Shown here piece by piece: positions 7,871 through 15,857 of a DNA stretch of 29,825 nt. Made by a program: the position numbers and the translations under genes. How positions within the stretch are numbered: position 1 is the stretch's first letter; each line of letters starts with the position of its first letter. The stretch is from SHLQ01 sp964562985 (lineage in GTDB: Bacteria > Actinomycetota > Acidimicrobiia > Acidimicrobiales > SHLQ01). The notes beneath the pieces are model-generated. The model saw only the letters and a program-made list of their open reading frames with translations. It did no database searches and was not told the origin of the DNA. The stretch is from assembly GCA_964562985.1 (NCBI GenBank), contig CAZLWE010000042.1, forward strand, positions 1 through 29,825, in the 5' to 3' direction.

Positions 7871-7951
7871 AAACGCCAACTCTCGCCAGGCGAGCTCATT
7901 CCGCAATGAGGAATCCTCTCCTTGCTCAAGGGGTTCGGTAGCCTTCTCTGG

Positions 7952-10900
7952 GTGAGCAACGAGCTAGCCAAGGTCTATTCACCCGCCGACGTCGAGTCGG
8001 AAATTTCCCAGAAGTGGGCCGACGCTGGCGTGTTCCACGCCGAGCCCGCAACCGATGGCCCCGAGCACTACTCGGTTGTTATCCCGCCGCCGAACGTTAC
8101 GGCTGCGCTGCACCTCGGCCATGCGCTCAACAATACGTTGCAGGACGTGCTCGTCCGCTTCAATCGCATGCAGGGCCGCAACACGATGTGGATGCCCGGC
8201 ACCGACCACGCCGGTATCGCGACCCAGACCGTGGTGGAGAAGCGATTGCTCTCTCAGGGCACCAAACGCCTCGAGATGGGCCGCGAGGCATTCATCGAGA
8301 AGACTCAGGAGTGGAAGGACGAGTACGAGGCCACGATCCTCGGACAGCTCCAGGAGATGGGAGCGAGCTGCGACTACGACCGCGTGCGCTTCACGATGGA
8401 CGACATGTGCGCCACCGCCGTACGCCACGCGTTCTTCGTTCTGTTCAAAGACGGGCTGATCTACCGGGGCAAGCGCCTCGTCAACTGGGATCCGGTGACC
8501 GGCACGGCACTGGCCGATGACGAGGTCGAGATGGAAGATATCGACGGGTCGATGTGGTACCTGCGATACCCGCTCGCCGATGGTTCGGGTCACGTCACGG
8601 TTGCGACCACTCGCCCGGAGACCATGCTCGGCGACACCGCTGTCGCGATCAATCCAGACGACCCTCTTGCTGCGGATTTGGTCGGCAAGATGGTGCGCCT
8701 GCCGATCGTCGGGCGCGAGATTCCGATTATCGAAGACGACTACGTCGTATTGCCCGACCCCGAATCGAGCGATGCCAAGGCCCGCATGTCGAGTGGCTGC
8801 TTGAAGGTCACCCCGGCCCACGACCCCAACGACTGGGAGATAGGCCTACGCCACGAGCTGCCAGTGATCAACGTCATGGCCGCCGACGCGTCGATCAGCG
8901 ATCAGTACGGATGGGAAGACGCGTCGCCCGAGTGCGCGCCGTTCATCGGCCTCGATCGTTACGAGGCCCGTGCGGCCATCGTTGCGTGGTTCGACGAGAA
9001 CGACCTGTTGGAGAAGATCCTCGACCACCCGCACTCGGTCGGGCACAGCTATCGCAGCCATGTACCGATCGAGCCATGGCTTTCCGACCAGTGGTACGTG
9101 GCCGCATCCGACGACCGGCTCGCCGGCTCCGCGTTGCGTGCCCAATCTTCTGAGCAGGCCACCACCCGCGCCGCCGAACATCAGCCCGGCGACGCCAATG
9201 GCGACGGCGAGCTCCGGTTCATCCCCGACCGTTACGCCCGCACGTTCCAGCAATGGCACGAAGGCATCCGAGATTGGTGCATCAGCCGCCAGCTCTGGTG
9301 GGGTCATCAAATTCCCGTTTGGAGCAAGACCGTCGAGTCAGCGCCGGACGGCGCTGGCGAACAGTGGGTTACCGCAGGTGCCGCCTATTCGATGCGCCAA
9401 ATCACCGACACCGAGTTCGTCGAGAGCGTCTGCGTCCCGCCGCAGAGCACCCTCACCCGTGAGCATCGCGACGATGCGTCGATGGACGAAGCAGCGCTCG
9501 TTGCCGCACTGGAGGCCGATGGCTTCGAACGCGACCCTGATGTACTCGACACCTGGTTCTCCTCCGCCCTGTGGCCAATGTCGACCATGGGTTGGCCGTA
9601 CCCCGAAGACTTCCCCGAGACCGTCGGCAACGGCTCTGACCTTCTGTCGACCTTCAACCCGACGTCGTTGTTGAGCACGGCTCGGGAGATCATCACGTTG
9701 TGGGTCAGCCGTATGGTGATGTTCAACCGCTACTTCCAAGGCGGCGACGTTCCGTTCACCGACGTATTCATTCACGCCATGGTCCAAGACGGCCACGGCC
9801 AGAAGATGTCCAAGAGCCTCGGCAACGGTGTTGACCCGCGCGACATCATCTTCAGCCACGGCGCCGACGCGATGCGTTTCACGCTCGTGCAGATGACCAC
9901 CGACACCCAAGACGTGCGCATGCCCGTCGACATGGTGTGCCCGCATTCAGGCGAGTCGTTCACCCCCGAGTTCACCACCACCAAGGCCGGCTATCAGGTG
10001 GCAGCGCCCGAACAGGTCAGCCCGGGCGACCCCTCGAAGAAGATGGTCAGCGCGTACGGCGTTGCCGTCGGCGCTATCGAACCATCCGATGACGCTCCGC
10101 TAGCCCGCAACACGTCGTCGAAGTTCGACGGCGGCCGCAACTTCTCGAACAAGGTATGGAACGCGGTTCGCTTCGCGCTCGGTCGCCTCGACGGCGCAGC
10201 CGGTTCCGCGGAACCGGTCGACGCCGCGTCGACCCACTTCGTCGACCAGTGGATCCTGTCTCGCCTGGAGAGCACCATCACCACCCTCGAAGACGCCGTG
10301 GCGAACTATCAGTTCAACGTCTACGCCGACACGCTCTATGACTTCATCTGGCGCGATGTGTGCGACCGCTACTTGGAAGCCATCAAGCCCACGATCGACG
10401 ACGACGGCGCACAGCAAGTGGTGTTGGGCGCAGTGCTCGATGCATCTCTTCGTCTGATGCACCCGGTGTGCCCGTTCATCACCGAAACCCTGTGGCCTCA
10501 CGTGTCCGACGCCCGAGTCGGCGAGGTCGCCGGGCTCGAGCTGCCCGCCAACGAGCTGCTGGCCGCAGCGGCTTGGCCCACCGCGGCCGGCCTCACCAAC
10601 GGCGCAGTTGCCGCTAACTTCGAACGCGCCTATCACCTCGTCACCGAGATCCGGGCCCTGCGCGCCAAGCAGAACGTCAAGCCAAAGCAGCGCATCGCCT
10701 TGCACGCCAGCACGGCGGTGGCCAAACTGGTCGCAGCGTCAGAGGGCTTGGTCGAAACGCTCGCCGGACTCGAAGCGGTCACCGGCGACGACGATGTTCC
10801 TCCGGTCAACTCGCCCCTCGCCTTTGAAGGTTCACAGGTTTTCCTCTCGGGTCTCACCGACGAGGTCGACGTAGACGCCGAGCGGGCACGTCTCGAAGAG

Positions 10901-11068
10901 GTCGTTGCCCAGAAGAAGAAGCAGATCGGCGGCTTCAAGGGCAAGCTCTCCAACGACGGCTACGTCAACGGCGCTCCCCCGCACCTGGTGCAAGAAACCC
11001 GTGACCTGCTCGCAGCAGCCGAAGCCGACCTCGCCGCAGCGCAGGCTGCGCTCGACGGATTGACTTAA
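7952..11068 (+). CDS. valS: Valine-tRNA ligase with an inserted segment
   Basis: ValRS charges tRNA-Val. The HIGH signature is PPPNVTAALHLGHALNNT and the KMSKS signature is GQKMSKSLGNGVDPRD. The CP1 editing region (TTRPETMLGDTAVAI, LKVTPAHDPNDWEIG) and WCISRQLWWGHQIPVW are intact. The C-terminus is a tRNA-binding anticodon domain plus a coiled-coil arm (ARLEEVVAQKKKQIGGFKGKL). The protein is about 1038 residues, longer than the usual ~880. Part of the excess is roughly 70 residues between TQDVR and GRNFSNKVWNA (about nt 9919-10131), starting with VCPHSGES. GTG 7952 fits the family N-terminus. The alternative TTG 7922 has a GAGGA site (7908-7912) 9 nt upstream and would add 10 residues. Confidence 0.97.
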   Translation: MSNELAKVYSPADVESEISQKWADAGVFHAEPATDGPEHYSVVIPPPNVTAALHLGHALNNTLQDVLVRFNRMQGRNTMWMPGTDHAGIATQTVVEKRLLSQGTKRLEMGREAFIEKTQEWKDEYEATILGQLQEMGASCDYDRVRFTMDDMCATAVRHAFFVLFKDGLIYRGKRLVNWDPVTGTALADDEVEMEDIDGSMWYLRYPLADGSGHVTVATTRPETMLGDTAVAINPDDPLAADLVGKMVRLPIVGREIPIIEDDYVVLPDPESSDAKARMSSGCLKVTPAHDPNDWEIGLRHELPVINVMAADASISDQYGWEDASPECAPFIGLDRYEARAAIVAWFDENDLLEKILDHPHSVGHSYRSHVPIEPWLSDQWYVAASDDRLAGSALRAQSSEQATTRAAEHQPGDANGDGELRFIPDRYARTFQQWHEGIRDWCISRQLWWGHQIPVWSKTVESAPDGAGEQWVTAGAAYSMRQITDTEFVESVCVPPQSTLTREHRDDASMDEAALVAALEADGFERDPDVLDTWFSSALWPMSTMGWPYPEDFPETVGNGSDLLSTFNPTSLLSTAREIITLWVSRMVMFNRYFQGGDVPFTDVFIHAMVQDGHGQKMSKSLGNGVDPRDIIFSHGADAMRFTLVQMTTDTQDVRMPVDMVCPHSGESFTPEFTTTKAGYQVAAPEQVSPGDPSKKMVSAYGVAVGAIEPSDDAPLARNTSSKFDGGRNFSNKVWNAVRFALGRLDGAAGSAEPVDAASTHFVDQWILSRLESTITTLEDAVANYQFNVYADTLYDFIWRDVCDRYLEAIKPTIDDDGAQQVVLGAVLDASLRLMHPVCPFITETLWPHVSDARVGEVAGLELPANELLAAAAWPTAAGLTNGAVAANFERAYHLVTEIRALRAKQNVKPKQRIALHASTAVAKLVAASEGLVETLAGLEAVTGDDDVPPVNSPLAFEGSQVFLSGLTDEVDVDAERARLEEVVAQKKKQIGGFKGKLSNDGYVNGAPPHLVQETRDLLAAAEADLAAAQAALDGLT

Positions 11069-11175
11069 CGCAGACCAGTCGGCTCGTCGAACGTAACGCT
11101 TAGGCGCATAAACCCTAGGCATCCTCCAACGCGTCGCGTACTATTTAGGTAGGCGGAAAAGGCGGAGATTAGGCG

Positions 11176-11439
11176 ATGAATCCAGACGAATACGAGATGT
11201 TGTACGGCGAGCGCGCGTCCATGGAAGATGGATCGATGTACCCACCGGTTGTTATCTGGCAACCAATAGACGCAGCGAATCGACCCCGCGCACGACCGAC
11301 GGGGGGCGACTTTCCATCGCTCGATACCGTCCGGGTCGGTTGGAGTGATGGCGCTCCCGTACCCTCAAGATCTCGCCTTCCCAAGTGGCTCAGGCGTTCG
11401 AGGCGATCGAAAATCGGGGCCAGAGCTCGCAGGTCCTAA
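11176..11439 (+). CDS. Small hypothetical protein
   Basis: The 87-residue ORF starts with MNPDEYEMLYGERASMEDGS, contains YPPVVIWQPIDAANRP and ends in a very basic tail (RLPKWLRRSRRSKIGARARRS). A GGCGGAG 9-15 nt before the ATG may serve as a ribosome site. I do not recognise it. The acidic start and Arg-rich end could bind nucleic acid or membrane. It sits alone between valS and a lipoprotein gene. It may be spurious. Confidence 0.4.
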   Translation: MNPDEYEMLYGERASMEDGSMYPPVVIWQPIDAANRPRARPTGGDFPSLDTVRVGWSDGAPVPSRSRLPKWLRRSRRSKIGARARRS

Positions 11440-11447
11440 CTCTTTCC

Positions 11448-11453
11448 TAGACT
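11448..11453 (+). promoter_or_regulatory. -10 element TAGACT, leaderless lipoprotein gene
   Basis: TAGACT ends 7 nt before the ATG at 11461, which places the expected transcription start at or next to the start codon. The GGAGG directly touching the ATG is too close to work as a Shine-Dalgarno site. Confidence 0.4.
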
Positions 11454-11460
11454 GTGGAGG

Positions 11461-11859
11461 ATGAAGTCCTTCTACCGTCAACTGTTATTGGGTGCTGGCC
11501 TTCTGATCTTGTCCGCCTGCGGTGGCGATGAGGTCGTCATTCCAACATTCGAACCGTTTACCGACTTCGAGTCGTACGAGCTGACCTACACCTCGCTTTG
11601 CGGCGACGGCGACAACGTCACCAACGGCACGACGATCCGTTTCGCCGACGGCGATGTGATGGTGCTCGAAGGTGAGGAACCAGCCAACGTGGGATCGATC
11701 GGCGTCTGGAACTTCACCCTCGACAACGCGGCCGCCGGTGGGCTCATGATCGAGGACGTACGCGGCGCAATGGGTGAACCGGTGTCTTTCACCGCCCGAG
11801 CCACCGAGCTGGGTCCGGCCGCGATCTGCGTGGTGGTCACCGACTTCTCGCTGGGCTAG
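11461..11859 (+). CDS. Putative lipoprotein
   Basis: The protein has 132 residues. A short basic N-terminus (MKSFYRQ) and hydrophobic core (LLLGAGLLILS) run into lipobox LSAC, with Cys at residue 20, so a lipid-anchored extracytoplasmic protein is expected. The mature part is acidic and beta-rich (FADGDVMVLEGEEP, NFTLDNAAAGGLMIEDVRG) with two further Cys. No family is recognised. It is followed at 19 nt by the deacetylase-like gene and may be cotranscribed with it. Confidence 0.75.
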   Translation: MKSFYRQLLLGAGLLILSACGGDEVVIPTFEPFTDFESYELTYTSLCGDGDNVTNGTTIRFADGDVMVLEGEEPANVGSIGVWNFTLDNAAAGGLMIEDVRGAMGEPVSFTARATELGPAAICVVVTDFSLG

Positions 11860-11878
11860 TGGCTCGAAGGTTGGTGGC

Positions 11879-12919
11879 ATGAGGATCGTTCGTAGCGAGA
11901 CGCACCGCTCGCACTTTCCTAATGGCGAGTTGTACGACGGCAAGCTGGTCCGACCGTTCGAATGCCCTGAGCGTGTCGACTACATCAACGCCGCACTGGC
12001 CGCAGCTGGCCTCGACGATGATGTCGAGGTGCAACCGGTGGAGGAGTCGCTACTCGAACAAGTTCACAACGCTGGCTATCTGGAGTTCTTGCGCACCGCC
12101 TGGGCGCAGTGGAGCGAGCTCGGCCGGGCGAGCGACATGATCCCCACGTGTTTGCCTGTTCGACGTATGAACACCCACGTCCCCGAACATGTCGACGGCA
12201 AGCTCGGCTACTACGCCTTCGCCGCCGAGACAGCGATCACAGCGGGCACCTGGGACGCAGCATTCGGGGCGGCATCGCTCGCCCGCACAGCGCAACGCAG
12301 CGTCACCGCCGGCTCATCCGCAGCCTTTGCCCTGTGTCGCCCGCCTGGGCATCACGCGGCCGCCGACTACTTCGGCGGCTACTGCTTCATCAACAACGCG
12401 GCGGTCGCCGCCCAAGGGTTCCGCAACGACGGGGCCGACCGGGTGGCCATTCTCGATGTCGACTTTCATCACGGCAATGGCACCCAAGACATCTTCTACG
12501 AACGAGACGATGTGTTCTTCGCCTCGATCCACGGCGACCCAGCTCACGAGTTCCCGTACTTCCTGGGCCACGCAGACGAGACCGGCAAGGGCCAAGGCAC
12601 AGGATCCAACGCGAACTACCCCCTTGCCCCCGGCACCAACTTCGACCGCTGGCTCGAAGCCCTCGACGACGCACTCGCCAAGATCAACGCCTTCCGCCCA
12701 GACGCTCTTGTGGTGTCGCTCGGCGTGGACACCTTCGAAGCCGACCCAATCAGCTCGTTCAAGCTCACCTCCGGCAACTTCACCACCTACGGCCGACGCA
12801 TCGGCGCACTGGCCCTGCCAACGGTCTACGTAATGGAAGGCGGCTACGCCGTAGAAGAAATCGGCACCAACACGGTCAACGTGTTGACGGGCCACAACGC
12901 GGATTCGCCGCTGAGCTAG
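11879..12919 (+). CDS. Acetylpolyamine amidohydrolase / histone deacetylase-family protein
   Basis: This 346-residue zinc deacetylase belongs to the arginase-deacetylase superfamily. Catalytic and zinc-ligand motifs are intact: the His pair in RPPGHHAAADYFGGYCF, the Asp/His ligands in AILDVDFHHGNGTQD, the third Asp in VVSLGVDTFEADPIS, and the C-terminal MEGGYAVEEIG loop with the transition-state Tyr. GVDTFEADPIS and ERVDYINAAL resemble acetylpolyamine amidohydrolases more than histone deacetylases, so removal of acetyl groups from polyamines or other small amines is likely. The chosen ATG is preceded by AAGG at 8 nt. A longer in-frame start at 11774 would overlap the lipoprotein gene and has no support. 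Confidence 0.92.
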   Translation: MRIVRSETHRSHFPNGELYDGKLVRPFECPERVDYINAALAAAGLDDDVEVQPVEESLLEQVHNAGYLEFLRTAWAQWSELGRASDMIPTCLPVRRMNTHVPEHVDGKLGYYAFAAETAITAGTWDAAFGAASLARTAQRSVTAGSSAAFALCRPPGHHAAADYFGGYCFINNAAVAAQGFRNDGADRVAILDVDFHHGNGTQDIFYERDDVFFASIHGDPAHEFPYFLGHADETGKGQGTGSNANYPLAPGTNFDRWLEALDDALAKINAFRPDALVVSLGVDTFEADPISSFKLTSGNFTTYGRRIGALALPTVYVMEGGYAVEEIGTNTVNVLTGHNADSPLS

Positions 12920-12938
12920 TCGGTCGACGCTTCGCCTC

Positions 12939-13481
12939 TTACTCGTTCACGTAGTTGAGTGGGGAGTCTTCGGCGATCACTCCGCAGTCCAAGACGACGA
13001 GATCTGGCGAAGATAGGTCGCCGCGCTCGGAGAGCAACTCAATGTTGACTTCGCCGATCACGACCGAGGCAAAGTCTTCCGATGCTCCAGGTTCGAGCGG
13101 GAAGATGCTGTGGGAAAGGGCTTCTTGAGTGGTGCCGTCGTCCAAGGTGTACCAAACCTGCAGCTCATAGCTTGGTGAGGGAACGTCGAGGGTGTTCGTG
13201 AACGTGCCCATCACGGTCCAGCGGGTGGCATCGACGATTTCGCCGTCGCGGTTCGCGGACCCGATGCTTTCGACGCACCGTTCGTCCGTGATCTCGAAGT
13301 GGTCTTCAGGAATGAGCGTCCCGTCCACAAACTCACTGGAAGCGTTACCTGGCCGAGACGACCCTGTTTCCTCCGTTGTCGAGCACGCCGCCGCAACGAT
13401 GATCACACCAACGAGCGCTAGCAGCAACCGGAATTTCGCGTTGCTTGCTTGGGGAGTGGCGTTGTTGTTTGGCGTTGACAT
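12939..13481 (-). CDS. Putative lipoprotein
   Basis: The protein has 180 residues. A polar 16-residue N-terminus, then FRLLLALVGVIIVAAAC, gives a lipobox AAAC with Cys at 33, followed by a Ser/Thr/Glu linker. The mature domain (ATRWTVMGTFTNTLDVPSPSYELQVWYTLDDG, then FPLEPGASEDFASVVIG) has the look of an Ig-like FxLYD-type domain that describes extracellular beta-sandwich proteins. Function unknown. It is convergent with the deacetylase gene, 19 nt between stops. Confidence 0.75.
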   Translation of the reverse strand: MSTPNNNATPQASNAKFRLLLALVGVIIVAAACSTTEETGSSRPGNASSEFVDGTLIPEDHFEITDERCVESIGSANRDGEIVDATRWTVMGTFTNTLDVPSPSYELQVWYTLDDGTTQEALSHSIFPLEPGASEDFASVVIGEVNIELLSERGDLSSPDLVVLDCGVIAEDSPLNYVNE

Positions 13482-13604
13482 GTATTCAGTATCGGTTGTT
13501 GGGGCACTTTGGCGAGTAGGGGGTTTCCCCCAAATGATGTCAGGGCTATGGACGGCCCAGGGTGCATCTCATGGGAGACCAATCTCCATAGTGGCCATGT
13601 GGCG

Positions 13605-14033
13605 TCAGTTTCGGCGGTCAGCAGGGACGGTGACGTCGACGGCATGGGCTTCGCCCTCGCCGGTGTAGCCGGCTTCGGCGACCGATTCGAAGAAGTCATC
13701 GAGCTCGGGGACGCCGCTGGTTTCAATGTGTTCGCTATAGCGGTCTTGATGGTGGCCCCCATCGGTGCCGAAGCCCCCATAGAACTCGCTCACCACGATG
13801 TCATCGGTCACCTGAGTGATTCGGGGTTCGGTGAAGTTGACGTCGGGAATGTCCGGGGCATCCACTTCGATGTCGGTTGGGAAGGGATCGCCACCGGGGA
13901 TGAGGAAATTGCCGATTCCGGCGAGGCCTTCAACGCCCTGTTCAAGAACTTCGGCACCTCCTTCGGCAACGCCGTTGACCCCGTCGATACCGAGGTTTGT
14001 GCCTGCTTCTCCCCCCCTCGACCACGGCTCCAA
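13605..14033 (-). pseudogene. 3' part of the alpha/beta-hydrolase-like gene, displaced by a frameshift
   Basis: This frame (up to 142 residues) continues the protein encoded upstream. It joins after a run of seven G residues on minus at about 14012-14018. Reading six G instead of seven fuses GAVVEGG of the upstream frame to EAGTNLGIDGVNGVAEGG here, keeping the same Gly/Val/Glu-rich composition. The rest (ITQVTDDIVVSEFYGGFGTDGGHHQDRY and an acidic C-terminus) looks like normal coding sequence, while the tail of the upstream frame is abnormal Arg-rich sequence. The apparent internal ATG at 14033 overlaps the upstream frame and is unlikely to be a true start. Confidence 0.6.
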
Positions 14034-15765
14034 CGATCGCGCCCGCGGCGGGATTTCCGTCTTCGACCCCCACCCCTTCGGCGATGACGGCGAAGTCGTG
14101 CACGTTCTGGATCACCGCGACCTGCGTGTCGCCCTGCACAGAATCGAGCTGCGGTTCACTGTGATACGCGGCCGCGACCACATGCGTGACATTCACCGTC
14201 GAGCCGTTGAAAGTCGGGTCGCTGGAGAGATCGAGTGCGGTATCGGCACCAAAGCTGTGGCCGACGATCATGATGTTGGCGCCCTGAGCAAGGTTTCCGA
14301 CCCGGATCTCTTCCTCAATGAACTCGGCGACGAGCTGGGCGTAGACGTTGTCGTCGATCGAGGCGGTGTGCAGCGAATCCGTCGCTGCTTGAAACGTGTC
14401 GCGGGCCGTGTGGCTATTTGGGTCCCACCCAACCCCATCGACGACCCCATCTACGTTTCCTGTCACCGCCGCGCCAATGGTGGAACTGAGGTCGGTGACA
14501 CCGGGGAGAATCAGTATCGCCTGGCCGTTGTCGAGGTAGACGATCTCGAACTCATCTTGCGCGAGGCGATTTGGGTCAGCCGTGTGATTCAAGGCTTCGA
14601 TGGCCGTGTCGGCGCCAGCGTTTGCGCCGATCCCGGCCTCAGGAACGAAGTCCAAGCGCCGTTCACTGCTGAGCGTGCCATCGAGATCGCCGTTGCGTTG
14701 TTCCTCGGTGTGCAAAACCCGAGTTGCATCAACAAAGCTGTAACCCAGGCTCAGATACAGCCCGATCGCGGCCGCCAACTCCTCATCGCCATCAACGATT
14801 TCGAGAATCAACGCATTGCGCTGCTCGAGGGCGGCTTGGGTGCCTTGCGGCGTCGGGTCGTCCAACGCCTGCTGATTGAGGCGTTCGATCGCGGGGGCCG
14901 CCAAAAAGATCTCCGCCTCGCGATAGGAGACGTCGTGCTCTTGGGCGAAGGCGGCGGTGCGGTTGTCGAGCGGGCCGTCGTGGTCTTCGGCGTAGCCGGC
15001 CACGAGCGCGTCCCGCAGGTCTCGTAGATGCTCGATCCCTGGGTCTACTGGATCCCCCGGTAAGTAATTGGCGTAGTGGTCGGCGATCACGTCGTTTAGG
15101 TAGCCAATGTCGAGCGTGCCCGGATACTGCCCTTCGATGGCCGCCGCTTCCTCGGGTGTGAGCGTCTGAAGCAACACCTCCAAGAACACGTCCGGTATTG
15201 GCTCATCACTCGCCAGGTAGCTATCCAAGATCTCTTGTTGCTCTGCCTGTAAAGACGCAGCAATTTGCAAGTTGCCCCGCTCGAGCCAGCGCTCTATTTC
15301 TTCGTTCAGTTCGGCCAGGCGCTGCGCGTCCAAGAAGGCTTGCGGATCCTCTGTCTGGGCTGCCTCAACCGCATCGGTGAAGGACACACCGTCGTCGATC
15401 AAACGACGAGCCGTCTCGATCTGTTCGGGAGTGAGCTGGTGGGCCGCGAACCCAGCCTCGATGTTCGCCGGGACAAAGGCCTGCACCCGACCAGTTAGAC
15501 CCAACGGCTGGGCATCGGTCGACTTCATCCAGTCCACTCGCCACGCCACATCTTGTTGTTCAGTGGTGAGATCGTTCGATAGGTGATGCAACACCAAAGC
15601 GGGGCCCGACATCGCCGTGTTCGCATTCGCCCGACCCAACAGGCCATTCGCCCGAGTTACCAACGGCGCCAACGCATTCATCGAATCACGTACGTTCGAC
15701 GACGCCCTCCCATATGAGGCAACAAGCCCCTCTGCGCTGTCAATGTGCATACGAACTATTGGCAT
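13942..15765 (-). CDS. Large protein with C-terminal alpha/beta-hydrolase (lipase-like) motif, frameshifted near its end
   Basis: About 607 residues are read from ATG 15765; correcting a G7-run frameshift near 14015 would extend the protein to 13605 (about 719 residues). The N-terminal 60 residues (SAEGLVASYGRASSNVRDSM, ALAPLVTRANGLLG) are helical and could resemble WXG/ESX-like N-termini. A long helical, Gln/Glu-rich middle follows (LAELNEEIERWLERGN, LQAEQQEILDSYL). Near residue 500, NIMIVGHSFGADTAL carries the nucleophile elbow G-H-S-x-G of lipases and esterases, and VAVIQNVHDFAVIA may hold the catalytic His. No signal peptide is seen. The TTG at 15801 is part of the -35 box, so I start at 15765, next to the predicted transcription start; ATG 15750 is the alternative. 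A secreted polymorphic-toxin-like hydrolase is possible but unproven. Confidence 0.65.
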   Translation of the reverse strand: MPIVRMHIDSAEGLVASYGRASSNVRDSMNALAPLVTRANGLLGRANANTAMSGPALVLHHLSNDLTTEQQDVAWRVDWMKSTDAQPLGLTGRVQAFVPANIEAGFAAHQLTPEQIETARRLIDDGVSFTDAVEAAQTEDPQAFLDAQRLAELNEEIERWLERGNLQIAASLQAEQQEILDSYLASDEPIPDVFLEVLLQTLTPEEAAAIEGQYPGTLDIGYLNDVIADHYANYLPGDPVDPGIEHLRDLRDALVAGYAEDHDGPLDNRTAAFAQEHDVSYREAEIFLAAPAIERLNQQALDDPTPQGTQAALEQRNALILEIVDGDEELAAAIGLYLSLGYSFVDATRVLHTEEQRNGDLDGTLSSERRLDFVPEAGIGANAGADTAIEALNHTADPNRLAQDEFEIVYLDNGQAILILPGVTDLSSTIGAAVTGNVDGVVDGVGWDPNSHTARDTFQAATDSLHTASIDDNVYAQLVAEFIEEEIRVGNLAQGANIMIVGHSFGADTALDLSSDPTFNGSTVNVTHVVAAAYHSEPQLDSVQGDTQVAVIQNVHDFAVIAEGVGVEDGNPAAGAIVGAVVEGGRSRHKPRYRRGQRRCRRRCRSS

Positions 15766-15772
15766 AACATGA

Positions 15773-15801
15773 ACAATACTGAAATGTGCCATCTGCGTCA
15801 A
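15773..15801 (-). promoter_or_regulatory. Sigma70-type promoter, leaderless
   Basis: On minus, TTGACG (15801-15796), a 17-nt spacer and TATTGT (15778-15773) form the best -35/-10 pair in the window. The expected start is about 15766, adjacent to ATG 15765, so the mRNA is probably leaderless. Confidence 0.6.
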
Positions 15802-15843
15802 ACGTTGGGTTCCACACCTCTGAAACGGCGGTTAGGTGGCAAC

Positions 15844-15849
15844 TAGCGT
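15844..15849 (+). promoter_or_regulatory. -10 element TAGCGT for the EEP-family gene
   Basis: TAGCGT lies 8 nt before ATG 15858, giving an expected transcript with 0-2 nt of leader. CTGAAA at 15820-15825 is a weak -35 at 18-nt spacing. The promoter is back to back with the minus-strand promoter at 15773-15801. Confidence 0.4.
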
Positions 15850-15857
15850 TCGCACCA

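Noticed and set aside
7707..7951. T-box or other riboswitch before valS
   Set aside because: I looked for the conserved T-box sequence and found none; only short dyads are visible.
7979..8821. 280-residue open frame on minus inside valS
   Set aside because: Antisense shadow of conserved ValRS motifs, with no start site or family signal.
11456..11460. GGAGG as ribosome binding site of the lipoprotein gene
   Set aside because: It touches the ATG with no spacing. The TAGACT box 7 nt upstream suggests a leaderless transcript instead.
13816..15027. 403-residue open frame on plus opposite the hydrolase-like gene
   Set aside because: It mirrors codon positions of the minus-strand gene. Its translation has no motif or hydrophobic pattern, and the minus frame has a recognisable GHSFG motif and promoter.
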